Shown here piece by piece: positions 1 through 8,572 of a stretch of DNA of 63,278 bases. The DNA lies in NCBI GenBank assembly GCA_947302175.1, contig CAMYVB010000010.1:1-63278 (forward strand). The letters are read 5' to 3'. The notes beneath the pieces were generated by a model that did no database searches, had not been told where the DNA came from, and saw only the letters and a program-made list of their open reading frames with translations. Every line of letters starts with the position of its first letter. Position 1 is the stretch's first letter. The DNA is from an uncultured Bacteroidales bacterium. Its GTDB lineage: Bacteria; Bacteroidota; Bacteroidia; Bacteroidales; UBA932. Position numbers and translations under genes: made by a program.

Positions 1-62
1 ACCACCGAACCCTGAGGGAGCGGATTTACAGTCCGCCGCAATTGCCACTATGCGATCCTCCC
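1..62 (-). tRNA. tRNA-Tyr (GTA), 3' part cut off by the window edge
   Basis: Read on the minus strand, an acceptor 5' strand GGGAGGA at 62-56 is followed by a D arm, an anticodon stem-loop GCGGA-CTGTAAA-TCCGC and a long variable arm (CCC-TCA-GGG), as in bacterial class II tRNA-Tyr. The anticodon is GUA. The T arm and acceptor 3' strand lie outside the window. It sits 22 bases downstream of tRNA-Thr on the same strand, so the two are probably co-transcribed. Confidence 0.9.
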
Positions 63-84
63 AAGTCTTGCCTTAGCTTAGCCG

Positions 85-158
85 AGCCGATAGAGGGATT
101 CGAACCCACGACCCCGAGATTACAAATCACGTGCTCTGGCCAACTGAGCTATATCGGC
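85..158 (-). tRNA. tRNA-Thr (TGT)
   Basis: A complete 74-nt cloverleaf on the minus strand: acceptor GCCGATA pairing with TATCGGC, anticodon loop TTTGTAA (anticodon UGU, Thr), and a canonical GGGTTCGAATCCC T arm. CCA is not encoded. It is the first gene of a minus-strand tRNA cluster (Thr-Tyr) that continues past the left edge. In other Bacteroidales such a cluster often leads on to tRNA-Gly, tRNA-Thr and tuf, but that part is not visible here. Confidence 0.95.
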
Positions 159-192
159 AGTATGTCAAATACCCTTTTTCTTTAAGGGATTG

Positions 193-222
193 CAAAGGTA
201 GACATTATTCTGAAAAATCCAA
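193..222 (-). promoter_or_regulatory. Promoter of the tRNA-Thr/Tyr cluster
   Basis: On the minus strand TTG (222-220) is followed by 19 nt and then TACCTTTG (200-193), matching the Bacteroidetes primary sigma consensus TTG-N19-TAnnTTTG. It lies about 35 nt before the tRNA-Thr 5' end and begins immediately after the dxs stop codon. Confidence 0.8.
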
Positions 223-229
223 AAACTTT

Positions 230-2128
230 TCAAAAATTTTTCTCCACTTTGCACAATGTTTCAAAGATGCCGTAGGAATCGATACCGCATTCGGCCTCCT
301 GTTCTTTTCTCGATCCGGACCCGATGAAGCGGTCGGGGATGCCAAGACCCATGACGAGCGGCTTTTCGTCCATACCGGAGAGCTCCTCGCAGACTGCGCC
401 GTACAGTCCTCCTTTCAGGCACCCGTCTTCGACGGTTATGACTGCCTTGAAGTCTTTTGCGATAAGGCGAATCATGTTTTGGTCCAGAGGCTTGAGGAAG
501 CGCACGTCCCAGACTGCGGGAGAGCCGTGACCTTCCTTTTCAAAGCGAGAAGCGGCCTCCAGGGCTGCGCTCGCGCAGGTGCCGAGGCTGAGAATGGCGT
601 AGCGGGAACCGTCGCGCAGTTTCTCTGCCTTGCCGCACTCCAGCTCTTCAAAGGCCTCGCCCTTCCACGGTGTACCCTCTCCTTCGCCTCGGGGATACCT
701 TATTATATAAGGGCCATTGGCGGCGAGGGTGGCGGAGTACATGGCGTTGCGCAGCTCCCTTTCGTTCCTGGGAGCGACTATGGTAGTGCCGGGAATGCTG
801 CGGTATGCCGAGAGGTCGAAGATGCCGTGATGGGTGGCTCCGTCTTCGCCGACGAGACCCGCCCTGTCGAAGCAGAGCACCACGTGGAGCCCCTGGAGCG
901 CAACGTCGTGTATGATTTGGTCATACGCGCGCTGCGAGAACGAAGAATAGATGTTGCAGAAAGGAATCATGCCGCCGGCGGCGAGACCCGCCGAGAACGT
1001 GACAGCATGTTCCTCCTCTATGCCGACGTCGAAAAAGCGCTCTGGGAAGCGGGCAGCGAAAGCAGTCATGCCGCAGCCTGAAGCCATCGCGGGGGTGATG
1101 CCGACGATGTGCGGCTCTTTTTCTGCCAGGTCAATGAGCGTCTGCCCGAAAACTTCCTGATATTTGGAGGCCTTTGCGGGAGTCTTGATGCGCTCCCCGG
1201 TCTCGGGGTTGAATTTGCCCGGAGCGTGCCAGACGGTGGGATCAGCTTCGGCGGGAGCATAGCCCTTGCCTTTTTTCGTGTAGCAATGCAGGACGCGCGG
1301 GCCTTTGAGCGTGCGCATCCGGGTGAGCGCCTGGACCACTGCTTCCATGTCGTTGCCGTCTATGGGACCGAAATAGCGTATGCCAAGGCTCTCAAAGAAG
1401 TCGCCGCCCGTCGGACGCACCAGCCATGACTTAAATGAACGCATCCAGCGCTGTATGCGCCTTCGCAGCTTGCTCTCGCCCAGGCGGTGCCACACGCTGT
1501 CTTTCACCTTGTTGTATGCCTTTCCGGCGGTCAGGCGGAGGAGGTGGTTGTGCAGGGCTCCGAGGTTGCCGTCTATGGACTGGTTGTTGTCGTTGAGGAT
1601 AATGAGCAGGTCGTCGCCGGATGCGCCGGAGTTGTTCAAGGCTTCGAGGGCGAGACCTCCCGTTAACGCGCCGTCCCCTATGAGGGCTACGACCTTGTCG
1701 TGGCTGCCGCTGAGCCTCGCGGCTTCGGCAAGACCGAAAGCGGCTGAAACTGAGGTGGATGAGTGTCCTGCGCCAAAGGCGTCATAGGGACTTTCAGCCA
1801 TGCGGGGGAAGCCGCTGATGCCGCCAGCAGTGCGCATGGTGGCGAAAGCTTCGCGGCGGCCGGTGAGGATCTTGTGGGCGTATGCCTGGTGACCGACGTC
1901 GAACACTATCTTGTCCGCGGGGGTGTCGAATACGTAGTGAAGGCCAGTGATGAGCTCGACTGCGCCGAGGCTGGAAGCCAGGTGCCCGGGATTGCGCGAG
2001 CAGCAGTCAATCATGTACAGACGTATTTCCTCGCAGAGCTGCTTCAGCGAGTCAAGGTCGAAATCCTTGATGTCAGAGGGGCTGTTAACCCCCTGCAGAA
2101 GGGGATATTTTTCCTTGTCAGTATCCAT
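230..2128 (-). CDS. dxs: 1-deoxy-D-xylulose-5-phosphate synthase
   Basis: Thiamine-diphosphate enzyme condensing pyruvate and glyceraldehyde 3-phosphate to DXP, the first step of the MEP isoprenoid pathway, which also feeds thiamine and pyridoxal synthesis; cytosolic. The N-terminal DVGHQAY motif, the TPP/Mg site GDGALTGG with a following NDNNQSI, the central IEEEHAV segment and the C-terminal LGIPDRFI motif are all present. The reading frame stays open 45 codons further upstream, but homology begins at MDTDKEKYPLL, so I place the start at 2128 (632 aa, usual length). A TACCTTTG box (2138-2145) lies only about 10 nt before this ATG, so the mRNA leader must be very short or absent. Divergent from the MFS gene; monocistronic. 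Confidence 0.95.
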   Translation of the reverse strand: MDTDKEKYPLLQGVNSPSDIKDFDLDSLKQLCEEIRLYMIDCCSRNPGHLASSLGAVELITGLHYVFDTPADKIVFDVGHQAYAHKILTGRREAFATMRTAGGISGFPRMAESPYDAFGAGHSSTSVSAAFGLAEAARLSGSHDKVVALIGDGALTGGLALEALNNSGASGDDLLIILNDNNQSIDGNLGALHNHLLRLTAGKAYNKVKDSVWHRLGESKLRRRIQRWMRSFKSWLVRPTGGDFFESLGIRYFGPIDGNDMEAVVQALTRMRTLKGPRVLHCYTKKGKGYAPAEADPTVWHAPGKFNPETGERIKTPAKASKYQEVFGQTLIDLAEKEPHIVGITPAMASGCGMTAFAARFPERFFDVGIEEEHAVTFSAGLAAGGMIPFCNIYSSFSQRAYDQIIHDVALQGLHVVLCFDRAGLVGEDGATHHGIFDLSAYRSIPGTTIVAPRNERELRNAMYSATLAANGPYIIRYPRGEGEGTPWKGEAFEELECGKAEKLRDGSRYAILSLGTCASAALEAASRFEKEGHGSPAVWDVRFLKPLDQNMIRLIAKDFKAVITVEDGCLKGGLYGAVCEELSGMDEKPLVMGLGIPDRFIGSGSRKEQEAECGIDSYGIFETLCKVEKNF

Positions 2129-2137
2129 CGGAGACGG

Positions 2138-2145
2138 CAAAGGTA
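2138..2145 (-). promoter_or_regulatory. -7 box of the dxs promoter
   Basis: TACCTTTG on the minus strand, 10 nt upstream of the dxs ATG. No TTG at the ideal 19-21 nt distance was found, so only the -7 element is called. It implies a nearly leaderless dxs transcript. Confidence 0.5.
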
Positions 2146-2217
2146 GCGAAAATATGTTCAAAAGGAATGCAAGTTCTCTCAAAAGTGCGTATATTTCGCA
2201 GCTAAAAAAAGAAAGAT

Positions 2218-3585
2218 ATGGCAGAAAAGATTGTAAAACTGATGAACGATTCCGCCGTCGCAAGGTGGACCGTTCTTGCGCTCGTGGCGCTCATGATGTT
2301 CTTCGCATACATGTTCGTGGACGTGATGAGCCCGCTGAAGAGCCTTGTCGAGGCCAATCTGGGCTGGAACAGCGGCGTCTTCGGCAAATATGCAGCCTCG
2401 GAATACATACTCAATGTCTGCGGCTTCCTCATCATTGCGGGTGTTATTCTCGACAAGCTAGGGGTGCGCTTCTCCGGTGTGCTGTCGGCGGCGATAATGG
2501 TCGTAGGCGCGGCCATCAAGTTCGTCGGCGTGTCCGACTGGTTCCAGACCACGGCATTCGCCCAGTGGCTCGGCACCTGGTGGGTGGAAATGCCCGCGAG
2601 CGCCAAGATGGCTTCGTTCGGCTTCATGATATTTGGCTGCGGCTGCGAAATGGAGGGCACCAACGTGTCCAAGATTCTCGCCAAGTGGTTCAAGGGTAAG
2701 GAGATGGCTCTCGCCATGGGTCTTGAGATGGCTATTGCGCGTCTCGGCGTTTTCGCGGTCATGTGGATTGCTCCGCTCATCTCCCAGGCCGCCGGCGGTT
2801 CAGTCGTCGCTCCTCTCGGCTTTTGCGGTGCCCTGCTCTGCATTGGCCTGATTAACTTTATTATTTTCGGCGTGATGGACCGCAAGTTCGATTCCCAGCT
2901 CGTCGAAGCCGGCCTTGCTACTGATGAGAAGTCGCCTGAGGATGAGTTCCATGTGAGCGACCTCGGCGCCATTTTCAAGAGCAAGATGTTCTGGATCGTC
3001 GCGCTTCTGTGCGTCCTTTACTACAGCGCCATTTTCCCCTTCCAAAGGTATGCACCCAATTTCCTGGAGGAGACTCTCAAAGTCGATGCGGCAGTGGCTT
3101 CCCGCCTCTTCAGCTGCTTCCCCATCCTCGCCATGTGCCTGACTCCGCTTCTGGGCATCTTCCTCGACAGGGTCGGTAAAGGCGCCACCATGCTGATGGC
3201 CGGTTCCATCATCATGATTGCCTGCCACCTGAGCTTTGCTTTCCTGCTCCCGCTCTTCCCTTACAAGTGGCTTGCAGTTACGCTTATCGTTATCCTCGGC
3301 GTCAGCTTCTCGCTGGTGCCTGCAGCTCTTTGGCCCAGCGTCCCCAAGATTATTGACGAGAAGATACTCGGCAGCGCTTACTGCCTGATTTTCTGGGTGC
3401 AGAACATAGGCCTCTGCCTCGTCCCCATGCTCATCGGCTCGCTCCGTCAGTCCACCGGTTCGTACTTTGTCCCCATGCTGGTTTTCTCGAGCTTCGGCGT
3501 CCTGGCCTTCATTTTCAGTATTTTCCTGAAGAAGGAGGACCGCTCCAAGGGTTACGGCCTCGAGCTTCCCAATATTAAGGAATAG
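2218..3585 (+). CDS. MFS permease
   Basis: Inner-membrane transporter of the major facilitator superfamily; 455 aa with about 12 hydrophobic segments in two halves separated by a charged central loop (DRKFDSQL to DEFHVSDL, about residues 220-255). The first half carries a typical MFS loop after helix 2 (LDKLGVRFSG, about residue 80) and the second half the equivalent LDRVGKGAT (about 320). The overall look is of the MFSD1-like branch seen in Bacteroidetes; the substrate cannot be deduced. The gene stands alone, divergent from dxs, and ends at a strong bidirectional hairpin. Confidence 0.85.
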   Translation: MAEKIVKLMNDSAVARWTVLALVALMMFFAYMFVDVMSPLKSLVEANLGWNSGVFGKYAASEYILNVCGFLIIAGVILDKLGVRFSGVLSAAIMVVGAAIKFVGVSDWFQTTAFAQWLGTWWVEMPASAKMASFGFMIFGCGCEMEGTNVSKILAKWFKGKEMALAMGLEMAIARLGVFAVMWIAPLISQAAGGSVVAPLGFCGALLCIGLINFIIFGVMDRKFDSQLVEAGLATDEKSPEDEFHVSDLGAIFKSKMFWIVALLCVLYYSAIFPFQRYAPNFLEETLKVDAAVASRLFSCFPILAMCLTPLLGIFLDRVGKGATMLMAGSIIMIACHLSFAFLLPLFPYKWLAVTLIVILGVSFSLVPAALWPSVPKIIDEKILGSAYCLIFWVQNIGLCLVPMLIGSLRQSTGSYFVPMLVFSSFGVLAFIFSIFLKKEDRSKGYGLELPNIKE

Positions 3586-3615
3586 CATCCGGCAGCTGAG
3601 TCTGCCCAAGAGATA

Positions 3616-3651
3616 AAAAAGACTGGCCACAGAAACGTGGCCAGTCTTTTT
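3616..3651. terminator. Bidirectional terminator between the MFS gene and ssb
   Basis: A perfect 15-bp inverted repeat (AAAAAGACTGGCCAC at 3616-3630 and its complement at 3637-3651) around a 6-nt loop, with T runs on either strand. It serves both convergent genes. Confidence 0.9.
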
Positions 3652-3668
3652 GAGTTTTAAGTCTCTCC

Positions 3669-4226
3669 TTAGAACGGGAGGTCGTCGTCGGGGGAGTCGG
3701 CGGAAATGTCGATGGGCTCGGGAACGGGAGCGCTCTGGGGGGCAGGGTAGCCGCCCTGGGGCGCAAATCCGCCTTGAGGAGCGGTGGGGGCGTAGCCTCC
3801 TGCGGGAGCGGTATATCCGCCCTGGCGGGGCTGGAATCCGCCCTGACGGGGCGCGGCGTCGCTTCCTGCGGCAGGATTGTCGCTGCGGCGTCCAAGAAGC
3901 TGGATGACGTCGGCATAGATCTCCGTCCTGTAGCGCTTGGCTCCGGTCTGGTCCGTGAACTCACGGGTGCGGATGCGGCCTTCGACATAGATCTGGGTGC
4001 CTTTGCGAATAAACTTTTCCGCAAGGTCCGCAAGGTTCCTCCAGGCTACGATATTGTGCCATTCGGTGCTCTCCTTCTGCTCGCCGTTGCGATCCCTGTA
4101 GCGCTCGGAAGTCGCAAGGGTGAAGGATGCGACCTTAGCGTTGCCCCCGGAGGGGTTGTTTCCATCAATGTAACGTATTTCAGGGTCTCTCCCCACGTTA
4201 CCGATCAGCATTACTTTATTCAACAT
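3669..4226 (-). CDS. ssb: Single-stranded DNA-binding protein
   Basis: Binds ssDNA during replication, repair and recombination. The N-terminal OB fold (about residues 1-110) starts MLNKVMLIGNVGRDPE and includes the EWHNIVAW and GRIRTREF strands. A flexible linker rich in Gly, Gln, Pro and Ala (about 120-165, repeats of QGG(F/Y)xP) leads to the acidic tip DDDLPF that docks partner proteins. Length 185 aa is usual. Transcribed alone toward the shared terminator; a weak TATCTTCG box lies about 22-29 nt upstream of the start. Confidence 0.97.
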   Translation of the reverse strand: MLNKVMLIGNVGRDPEIRYIDGNNPSGGNAKVASFTLATSERYRDRNGEQKESTEWHNIVAWRNLADLAEKFIRKGTQIYVEGRIRTREFTDQTGAKRYRTEIYADVIQLLGRRSDNPAAGSDAAPRQGGFQPRQGGYTAPAGGYAPTAPQGGFAPQGGYPAPQSAPVPEPIDISADSPDDDLPF

Positions 4227-4312
4227 GGTTCAAAATTTTATGTACGGCGAAGATAGGCATTTTTTTTGAAGCTCATCCAGGTGCAGGCTAAAAAATATTT
4301 GATGTTTTTTAC

Positions 4313-4320
4313 TACCTTTG
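4313..4320 (+). promoter_or_regulatory. -7 box upstream of the exbB-exbD-tonB cluster
   Basis: TACCTTTG on the plus strand, 38 nt before the exbB-like ATG. The -33 TTG is not at the ideal distance, so only the -7 box is called. Confidence 0.55.
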
Positions 4321-4358
4321 CAGTTTGGAAAAAAGTATGAAATTTTAAATCTAACGAT

Positions 4359-5114
4359 ATGCTTTCAATTCTCCTACAAGCAGGTTTTGCCGCTCAGGAA
4401 GCCGCCCAGGCCGCAGATGGCGCCCTGGAGGCCGTCCCCCAGGCTGCAGCAGCCGCAGCAGCTGCTCCCGTCGCCACAGAGCAGACTTTCTCACTCATCG
4501 AAATGGCTACCAAGGGCGGCTGGCTCATGATAGTGCTCCTCATCCTTTCCATCATAGCCATCTACATCTTTGGCAAGAAGTGGTGGATGATCAGCCGTGC
4601 CTCCAAGGTGGACAGGAATTTCATGTCCGACATTCGTGATTATATCCACGAAGGCAAGATCAAGTCCGCCCTTACCCTCTGCGACAGGTACGACACCCCT
4701 GTGTCCCGCCTTGTCGGCAAAGGTGTTGAAAGGATAGGCCGTCCCCTGAGCGATATCCAGACCGCAGTCGAGAACACCGGCAACGTCGAGATCGCCCGCC
4801 TCGAGAAGGGCCTTCCCATCCTCGCCACCATTTCCGGCGGCGCCCCCATGATAGGATTCCTCGGCACGGTGATGGGCATGATCCAGGCCTTCTTCAACAT
4901 GTCCCAGGCCGGCAACAATATCGACATCACCCTCCTTTCCAGCGGCATATACACCGCAATGGTGACAACCGTCGGCGGTCTTATCGTCGGTATCCTCGCC
5001 TATTTCGGCTACAACTACCTCTCCGCCCGCATCTCCGACCTCGTGTTCCAGATGGAAAGGATAACCATCGATTTCATGGATCTGTTGCACGAGCCTGCAG
5101 ACGCCGAAGAATAA
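4359..5114 (+). CDS. exbB: MotA/TolQ/ExbB proton-channel family protein
   Basis: Proton-channel subunit that, with an ExbD partner, converts proton motive force into mechanical work on a TonB-type protein. 251 aa: an Ala-rich N-terminus, a first membrane helix near residues 54-72, a cytoplasmic domain with the ExbB motif region ending in TISGGAPMIGFLGTVMGM (about 155-172), and two further helices (to about 225). It opens a tight cluster: exbD starts 10 nt downstream and a TonB-like gene follows. ExbB versus TolQ cannot be separated by sequence; the TonB-like third gene favours ExbB. Confidence 0.9.
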   Translation: MLSILLQAGFAAQEAAQAADGALEAVPQAAAAAAAAPVATEQTFSLIEMATKGGWLMIVLLILSIIAIYIFGKKWWMISRASKVDRNFMSDIRDYIHEGKIKSALTLCDRYDTPVSRLVGKGVERIGRPLSDIQTAVENTGNVEIARLEKGLPILATISGGAPMIGFLGTVMGMIQAFFNMSQAGNNIDITLLSSGIYTAMVTTVGGLIVGILAYFGYNYLSARISDLVFQMERITIDFMDLLHEPADAEE

Positions 5115-5124
5115 AACTCCTGCC

Positions 5125-5535
5125 ATGGCAATCAAAAGACAGACTAAGGTGTCGGCGGAATTCTCGATGTCGTCCATGACGGACATCGTGTTCCTGCTGC
5201 TTATCTTCTTCCTCGTCACCTCCACCCTTGTCAATCCCAACGCCCTTAAGCTCCTCCTTCCCAAGAGCACGGGCCAGGTGAACGCCAAGGCCACGGTGAG
5301 CGTCTCGATCAAGGACTGGGGCAACGACAGTTTCACCTACCATATCAACGGCTCCGAGACTCCCATGTCCTACGAGCAGGTCGAGGACGGCCTCGTGGAG
5401 CTTCTCCAGATGGAGGAAGATCCCACTTTCTCAATCTATTCCGACGAATCGGTCCCCATCAAGGAGGTCGTTTCGATAATGAACATCGCCAAGCGCAACC
5501 ACTACAAGGTCATCCTGGCGACCCAGCCCGAGTAA
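5125..5535 (+). CDS. exbD: Biopolymer transport protein ExbD/TolR
   Basis: Partner of the preceding ExbB. 136 aa with one N-terminal membrane helix carrying the proton-relaying Asp in SSMTDIVFLLLIFF (about Asp20) and a periplasmic domain from about residue 40 to the end, finishing in the usual conserved strand KVILATQP. It lies 10 nt after exbB and 15 nt before the TonB-like gene, so the three are probably one transcript. Confidence 0.92.
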   Translation: MAIKRQTKVSAEFSMSSMTDIVFLLLIFFLVTSTLVNPNALKLLLPKSTGQVNAKATVSVSIKDWGNDSFTYHINGSETPMSYEQVEDGLVELLQMEEDPTFSIYSDESVPIKEVVSIMNIAKRNHYKVILATQPE

Positions 5536-5550
5536 TCAATCCTCCGGACT

Positions 5551-6333
5551 ATGAAGCGGTATCTTAAGGAAAGGCAGCAAACTGAAAGGACGGCCAGAGT
5601 GATCGGTCTCGCCCTTGCAGGCCTCGCGCACGTCCTTGCAGCGACGCTTCTCGTCTTCACGGGCATCAAATACATCTATCCGCCCCCTCCGGAGACGACT
5701 TTCCTGCTCGATTTCTCCGAGGAGCAGGAGCCGGTGAAGACCCATTTCCGCGGCGTAGCTCCCCGCTCCGAGGAGCCCGACCGCACCAAGCCCGTAGAGC
5801 TGGTCCAGCGCAGCGAGTCCCCCTATCAGACCACGGCAAAGACCAATCCCACCCCCGCCACCAGGCCCGACGATTTCGGCGATATCGAGACTCCCACGCC
5901 AGAGCCTAAGGAAGAGGTTCTTGACCCCAGGGCCTCCTTCCCTGGAATGTCAAAAAAGGACACTTCCATCACCGCCCCCCACGGCGCGCGAGAGTCTTCC
6001 GCGACCTTCAAGGCAGGACAGCCCGGCGGCAATACCGACACCGGCCGCACCGACGGCTCTCCCAACGCCCACCTCAAGGGCCGCAGCGCCAAAGGCTCGC
6101 TTCCCCGTCCCCGCTACAACGTCCAGGAGAGCGGCGTAGTCGTCGTGAGCATATGGGTGGACAATTACGGCAATGTTGTCAAGGCCCAGGCCGGAGCGCA
6201 GGGCACGACTGTCACAGATAAAACGCTATGGGCGGAGGCGCGCAGTGCCGCCCTTGGCGCCAAATTCAATCCTGACGCGGACGCGCCCGCCCTTCAGGAA
6301 GGTACTATTACCTATGTTTTCAAATTAAAATAA
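5551..6333 (+). CDS. tonB: TonB-like energy transducer
   Basis: 260 aa: an N-terminal cytoplasmic tail, one membrane helix (about 17-42), a Pro-rich start (PPPPETTF), a long Pro/Thr/Gly-rich periplasmic linker, and a C-terminal domain (about 180-260) with the TonB/TolA-like strand pattern VVVSIWVDNYGNVVKA followed by FNPDADAPALQ and TYVFKLK. Its position directly after exbB-exbD supports energy transduction to outer-membrane receptors. The stop codon overlaps the next ATG by one base (TAATG), implying translational coupling to the pseudouridine synthase gene. Confidence 0.88.
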   Translation: MKRYLKERQQTERTARVIGLALAGLAHVLAATLLVFTGIKYIYPPPPETTFLLDFSEEQEPVKTHFRGVAPRSEEPDRTKPVELVQRSESPYQTTAKTNPTPATRPDDFGDIETPTPEPKEEVLDPRASFPGMSKKDTSITAPHGARESSATFKAGQPGGNTDTGRTDGSPNAHLKGRSAKGSLPRPRYNVQESGVVVVSIWVDNYGNVVKAQAGAQGTTVTDKTLWAEARSAALGAKFNPDADAPALQEGTITYVFKLK

Positions 6334-7673
6334 TGTCAGATTTCAAAAAAGATTCCGAGGATCGTAGGGATTACGGTCACGGAAGCGAAAAACAGTATTC
6401 CTCGGCAGGCCGAGTCCTCAGGCCGAGGAAAAACGCCGGCTCAGCACGCAAGGATGATTCGTTCGCGCCCCGTTCCGAGCGTGTGGATTATTCTTCTTCA
6501 AGAGGCGAAGGCCGCCCCTACGGCGATCGCAAGCCCTATTCCCCCCGCAAGAGCTACGGCGATCACAAGCCTTACGGCGATCACAAGCCTTACGGCGATC
6601 ACAAGCCCGCAGGCGAAGACCGCCCTTACGGCGAGCACAAGCCTTACGGCGAGCACAAATCTTCCGGCGAAGGCCGCCCTTATGGCGAGCACAAGCCCTT
6701 CAAGAGCCGTTCCTTCGGCGAAGGCAAGCCCTACGCTGGGCGCAAATCTTTCGGCGAGGGCCGTCCCACAGGCGAAAGGAAGCCTTACGGCGAAGGTAAG
6801 CCCTACGGCAAAAAGAGCGGCGCTCCCGCCCGCAAGCCTTACCGCAAGGCTGAGAGTTTCGGCGACGACCGCCTGATCGAGGGCATGCTTGAAGGCAAGC
6901 CCCAGGTGGACCGCCTCCAGTATTCCGATTTCGATGCAGTATCTACTCCCGTCAAGGACGAGATACGTCTCAATAAATTCATCGCTAATTCAGGCGTATG
7001 CTCCCGCCGCGAAGCCGACACTATGATTCAGGCCGGCGTCGTCACAGTGAACGGCGAAGTCGTCACCGAACTTGGCACCAAGGTCAACATCCACACCGAC
7101 GACGTCCGCTTCAACGGCGAGCGTCTCAGGGGCGAGGAAAAGGTCTATGTCGTCATGAACAAGCCCAAAGGCTATGTGACCACCGCCAGCGACCCTCACG
7201 CTGAGAAGACCGTGATGGAGCTCCTGAAGGGCTGCAACGGCCGCGTGTTCCCCGTAGGCCGCCTCGACAAGAATACTACCGGCGTCCTGATGTTCACCAA
7301 CGACGGTGAGATAGCCGAGAGGCTCACTCATCCTTCCTACGACAAGAAAAAGATCTATCAGGTGCTTCTCGACCGTCCCCTCTCCCAAGAGGACTTCGCC
7401 CGCATCAAGGAGGGCATCGAGCTCTCCGACGGCCCCATCAAGGCTGACGAGATAGAATTTATTGAAGAGGGCGACCACCGCAAGATAGGCATAGAGATAC
7501 ACTCCGGAAAGAACCGCATCGTCCGCCGCATATTCGAAGCCTGCGGCTATGACGTCCGCGCCCTCGACCGCGTCTACTTTGCAGGCCTCACGAAGAAGGG
7601 CCTCAAGAAAGGCGAGTGGAGGTACCTCTCCGAAGGAGAAGTCAACATATTGAAGATGGGGGCCTATGTCTAA
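6333..7673 (+). CDS. rRNA pseudouridine synthase (RsuA/RluB/E/F family) with repetitive basic N-terminal extension
   Basis: Isomerises uridine to pseudouridine in ribosomal RNA. The C-terminal half is complete: S4 RNA-binding domain (about 210-260, IRLNKFIANSGVCSRREAD) and catalytic domain with the Asp motif GRLDKNTTGVL (about 308-318) and KNRIVRRIFEA near the end. The first roughly 190 residues are a low-complexity, highly basic tail dominated by the six-residue unit YG(D/E)(H/G)KP, likely disordered and RNA-binding. Most similar to RluB-type enzymes, but the exact rRNA target is not deducible. It overlaps tonB by 1 nt and era by 8 nt. Confidence 0.92.
   Translation: MSDFKKDSEDRRDYGHGSEKQYSSAGRVLRPRKNAGSARKDDSFAPRSERVDYSSSRGEGRPYGDRKPYSPRKSYGDHKPYGDHKPYGDHKPAGEDRPYGEHKPYGEHKSSGEGRPYGEHKPFKSRSFGEGKPYAGRKSFGEGRPTGERKPYGEGKPYGKKSGAPARKPYRKAESFGDDRLIEGMLEGKPQVDRLQYSDFDAVSTPVKDEIRLNKFIANSGVCSRREADTMIQAGVVTVNGEVVTELGTKVNIHTDDVRFNGERLRGEEKVYVVMNKPKGYVTTASDPHAEKTVMELLKGCNGRVFPVGRLDKNTTGVLMFTNDGEIAERLTHPSYDKKKIYQVLLDRPLSQEDFARIKEGIELSDGPIKADEIEFIEEGDHRKIGIEIHSGKNRIVRRIFEACGYDVRALDRVYFAGLTKKGLKKGEWRYLSEGEVNILKMGAYV
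6555..6816 (+). repeat. In-gene tandem 18-bp repeats encoding YGDHKP-type units
   Basis: The 18-nt unit TACGGCGATCACAAGCCT appears three times almost perfectly from 6555 to 6608. Degenerate versions (YGEHKP, FGEGKP, YGEGKP) follow to about 6816. The period keeps the frame, so copy number can change without disrupting the synthase. Confidence 0.85.
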
Positions 7674-8550
7674 ACACAGGTCCGGATTCGTCAACATAAT
7701 AGGCAACCCCAACGTCGGGAAATCCACCCTGATGAACGCCCTCGTGGGCGAAAAACTGTCCATAGTGACATCCAAGGCCCAGACGACGCGCCACCGCATA
7801 ATGGGCATAGTCAGCGGCGAAGATTTCCAGATAGTTTATTCCGATACTCCCGGCATACTCAAGCCGGGGTATCGACTCCAGCGCAACATGATGAATTTCG
7901 TCGACGACGCCATTGGCGACGCCGACGTCATCCTTTATGTCACCGACACGGTCGAGAAGCCGGACAAGAATGCAGAGTATATAGAGAAGCTCCGCCATGT
8001 GGCCTGCCCTGTCGTTTTGGTAGTCAATAAGATAGACATCAGCGACCAGGAGAAGGTAGTTTCCCTTATGGAATACTGGAAGGGTCAGCTTCCCGACGCC
8101 ACGGTGATACCCGCATCCGCTATCGAGAAGTTCAACCTCGAGAAAATCCTTGACACGATACGCGCCCTTCTTCCAGAAGGTCCCGCGTGGTACGACAAGG
8201 ACACCTTCACCGACCGCAACCTCCGTTTCTTCGCCTCCGAAATTATACGCGAGAACATCCTGCTCAACTACAAGGAAGAGATTCCCTACAGCTGCCAGGT
8301 TGAGGTTGAGAGTTTCAAGGAAGGAGAGGAAAAGTACGACATCCAGGCCGTCATCTATGTGATGCGCGACTCCCAGAAGGGCATCATCATAGGAAAGGGA
8401 GGCTCGGCTCTTAAGAAACTGGGCACGGCGTCCCGCATAGAAATGGAAGATTTCTTCCAGAAGAAGGTCTATCTGGGCCTTTACGTGAAGGTGGATCCCG
8501 ACTGGCGTGAGTCCCGCGGGGAGCTCCGCCGTTTCGGCTATGAAGAATAA
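7666..8550 (+). CDS. era: GTPase Era
   Basis: Essential GTPase for 16S rRNA 3' end processing and 30S maturation. 294 aa. The GTPase domain carries the P-loop GNPNVGKST (13-21), DTPG (G3) and NKID (G4). The C-terminal KH domain contains the signature IIIGKGGSALKKLG (about 243-256). It overlaps the end of the pseudouridine synthase gene by 8 nt, placing two rRNA-directed functions in one transcript, and precedes parC by 22 nt. Confidence 0.97.
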   Translation: MSKHRSGFVNIIGNPNVGKSTLMNALVGEKLSIVTSKAQTTRHRIMGIVSGEDFQIVYSDTPGILKPGYRLQRNMMNFVDDAIGDADVILYVTDTVEKPDKNAEYIEKLRHVACPVVLVVNKIDISDQEKVVSLMEYWKGQLPDATVIPASAIEKFNLEKILDTIRALLPEGPAWYDKDTFTDRNLRFFASEIIRENILLNYKEEIPYSCQVEVESFKEGEEKYDIQAVIYVMRDSQKGIIIGKGGSALKKLGTASRIEMEDFFQKKVYLGLYVKVDPDWRESRGELRRFGYEE

Positions 8551-8572
8551 ACAGCGTTTTTGAAGAACTTGT

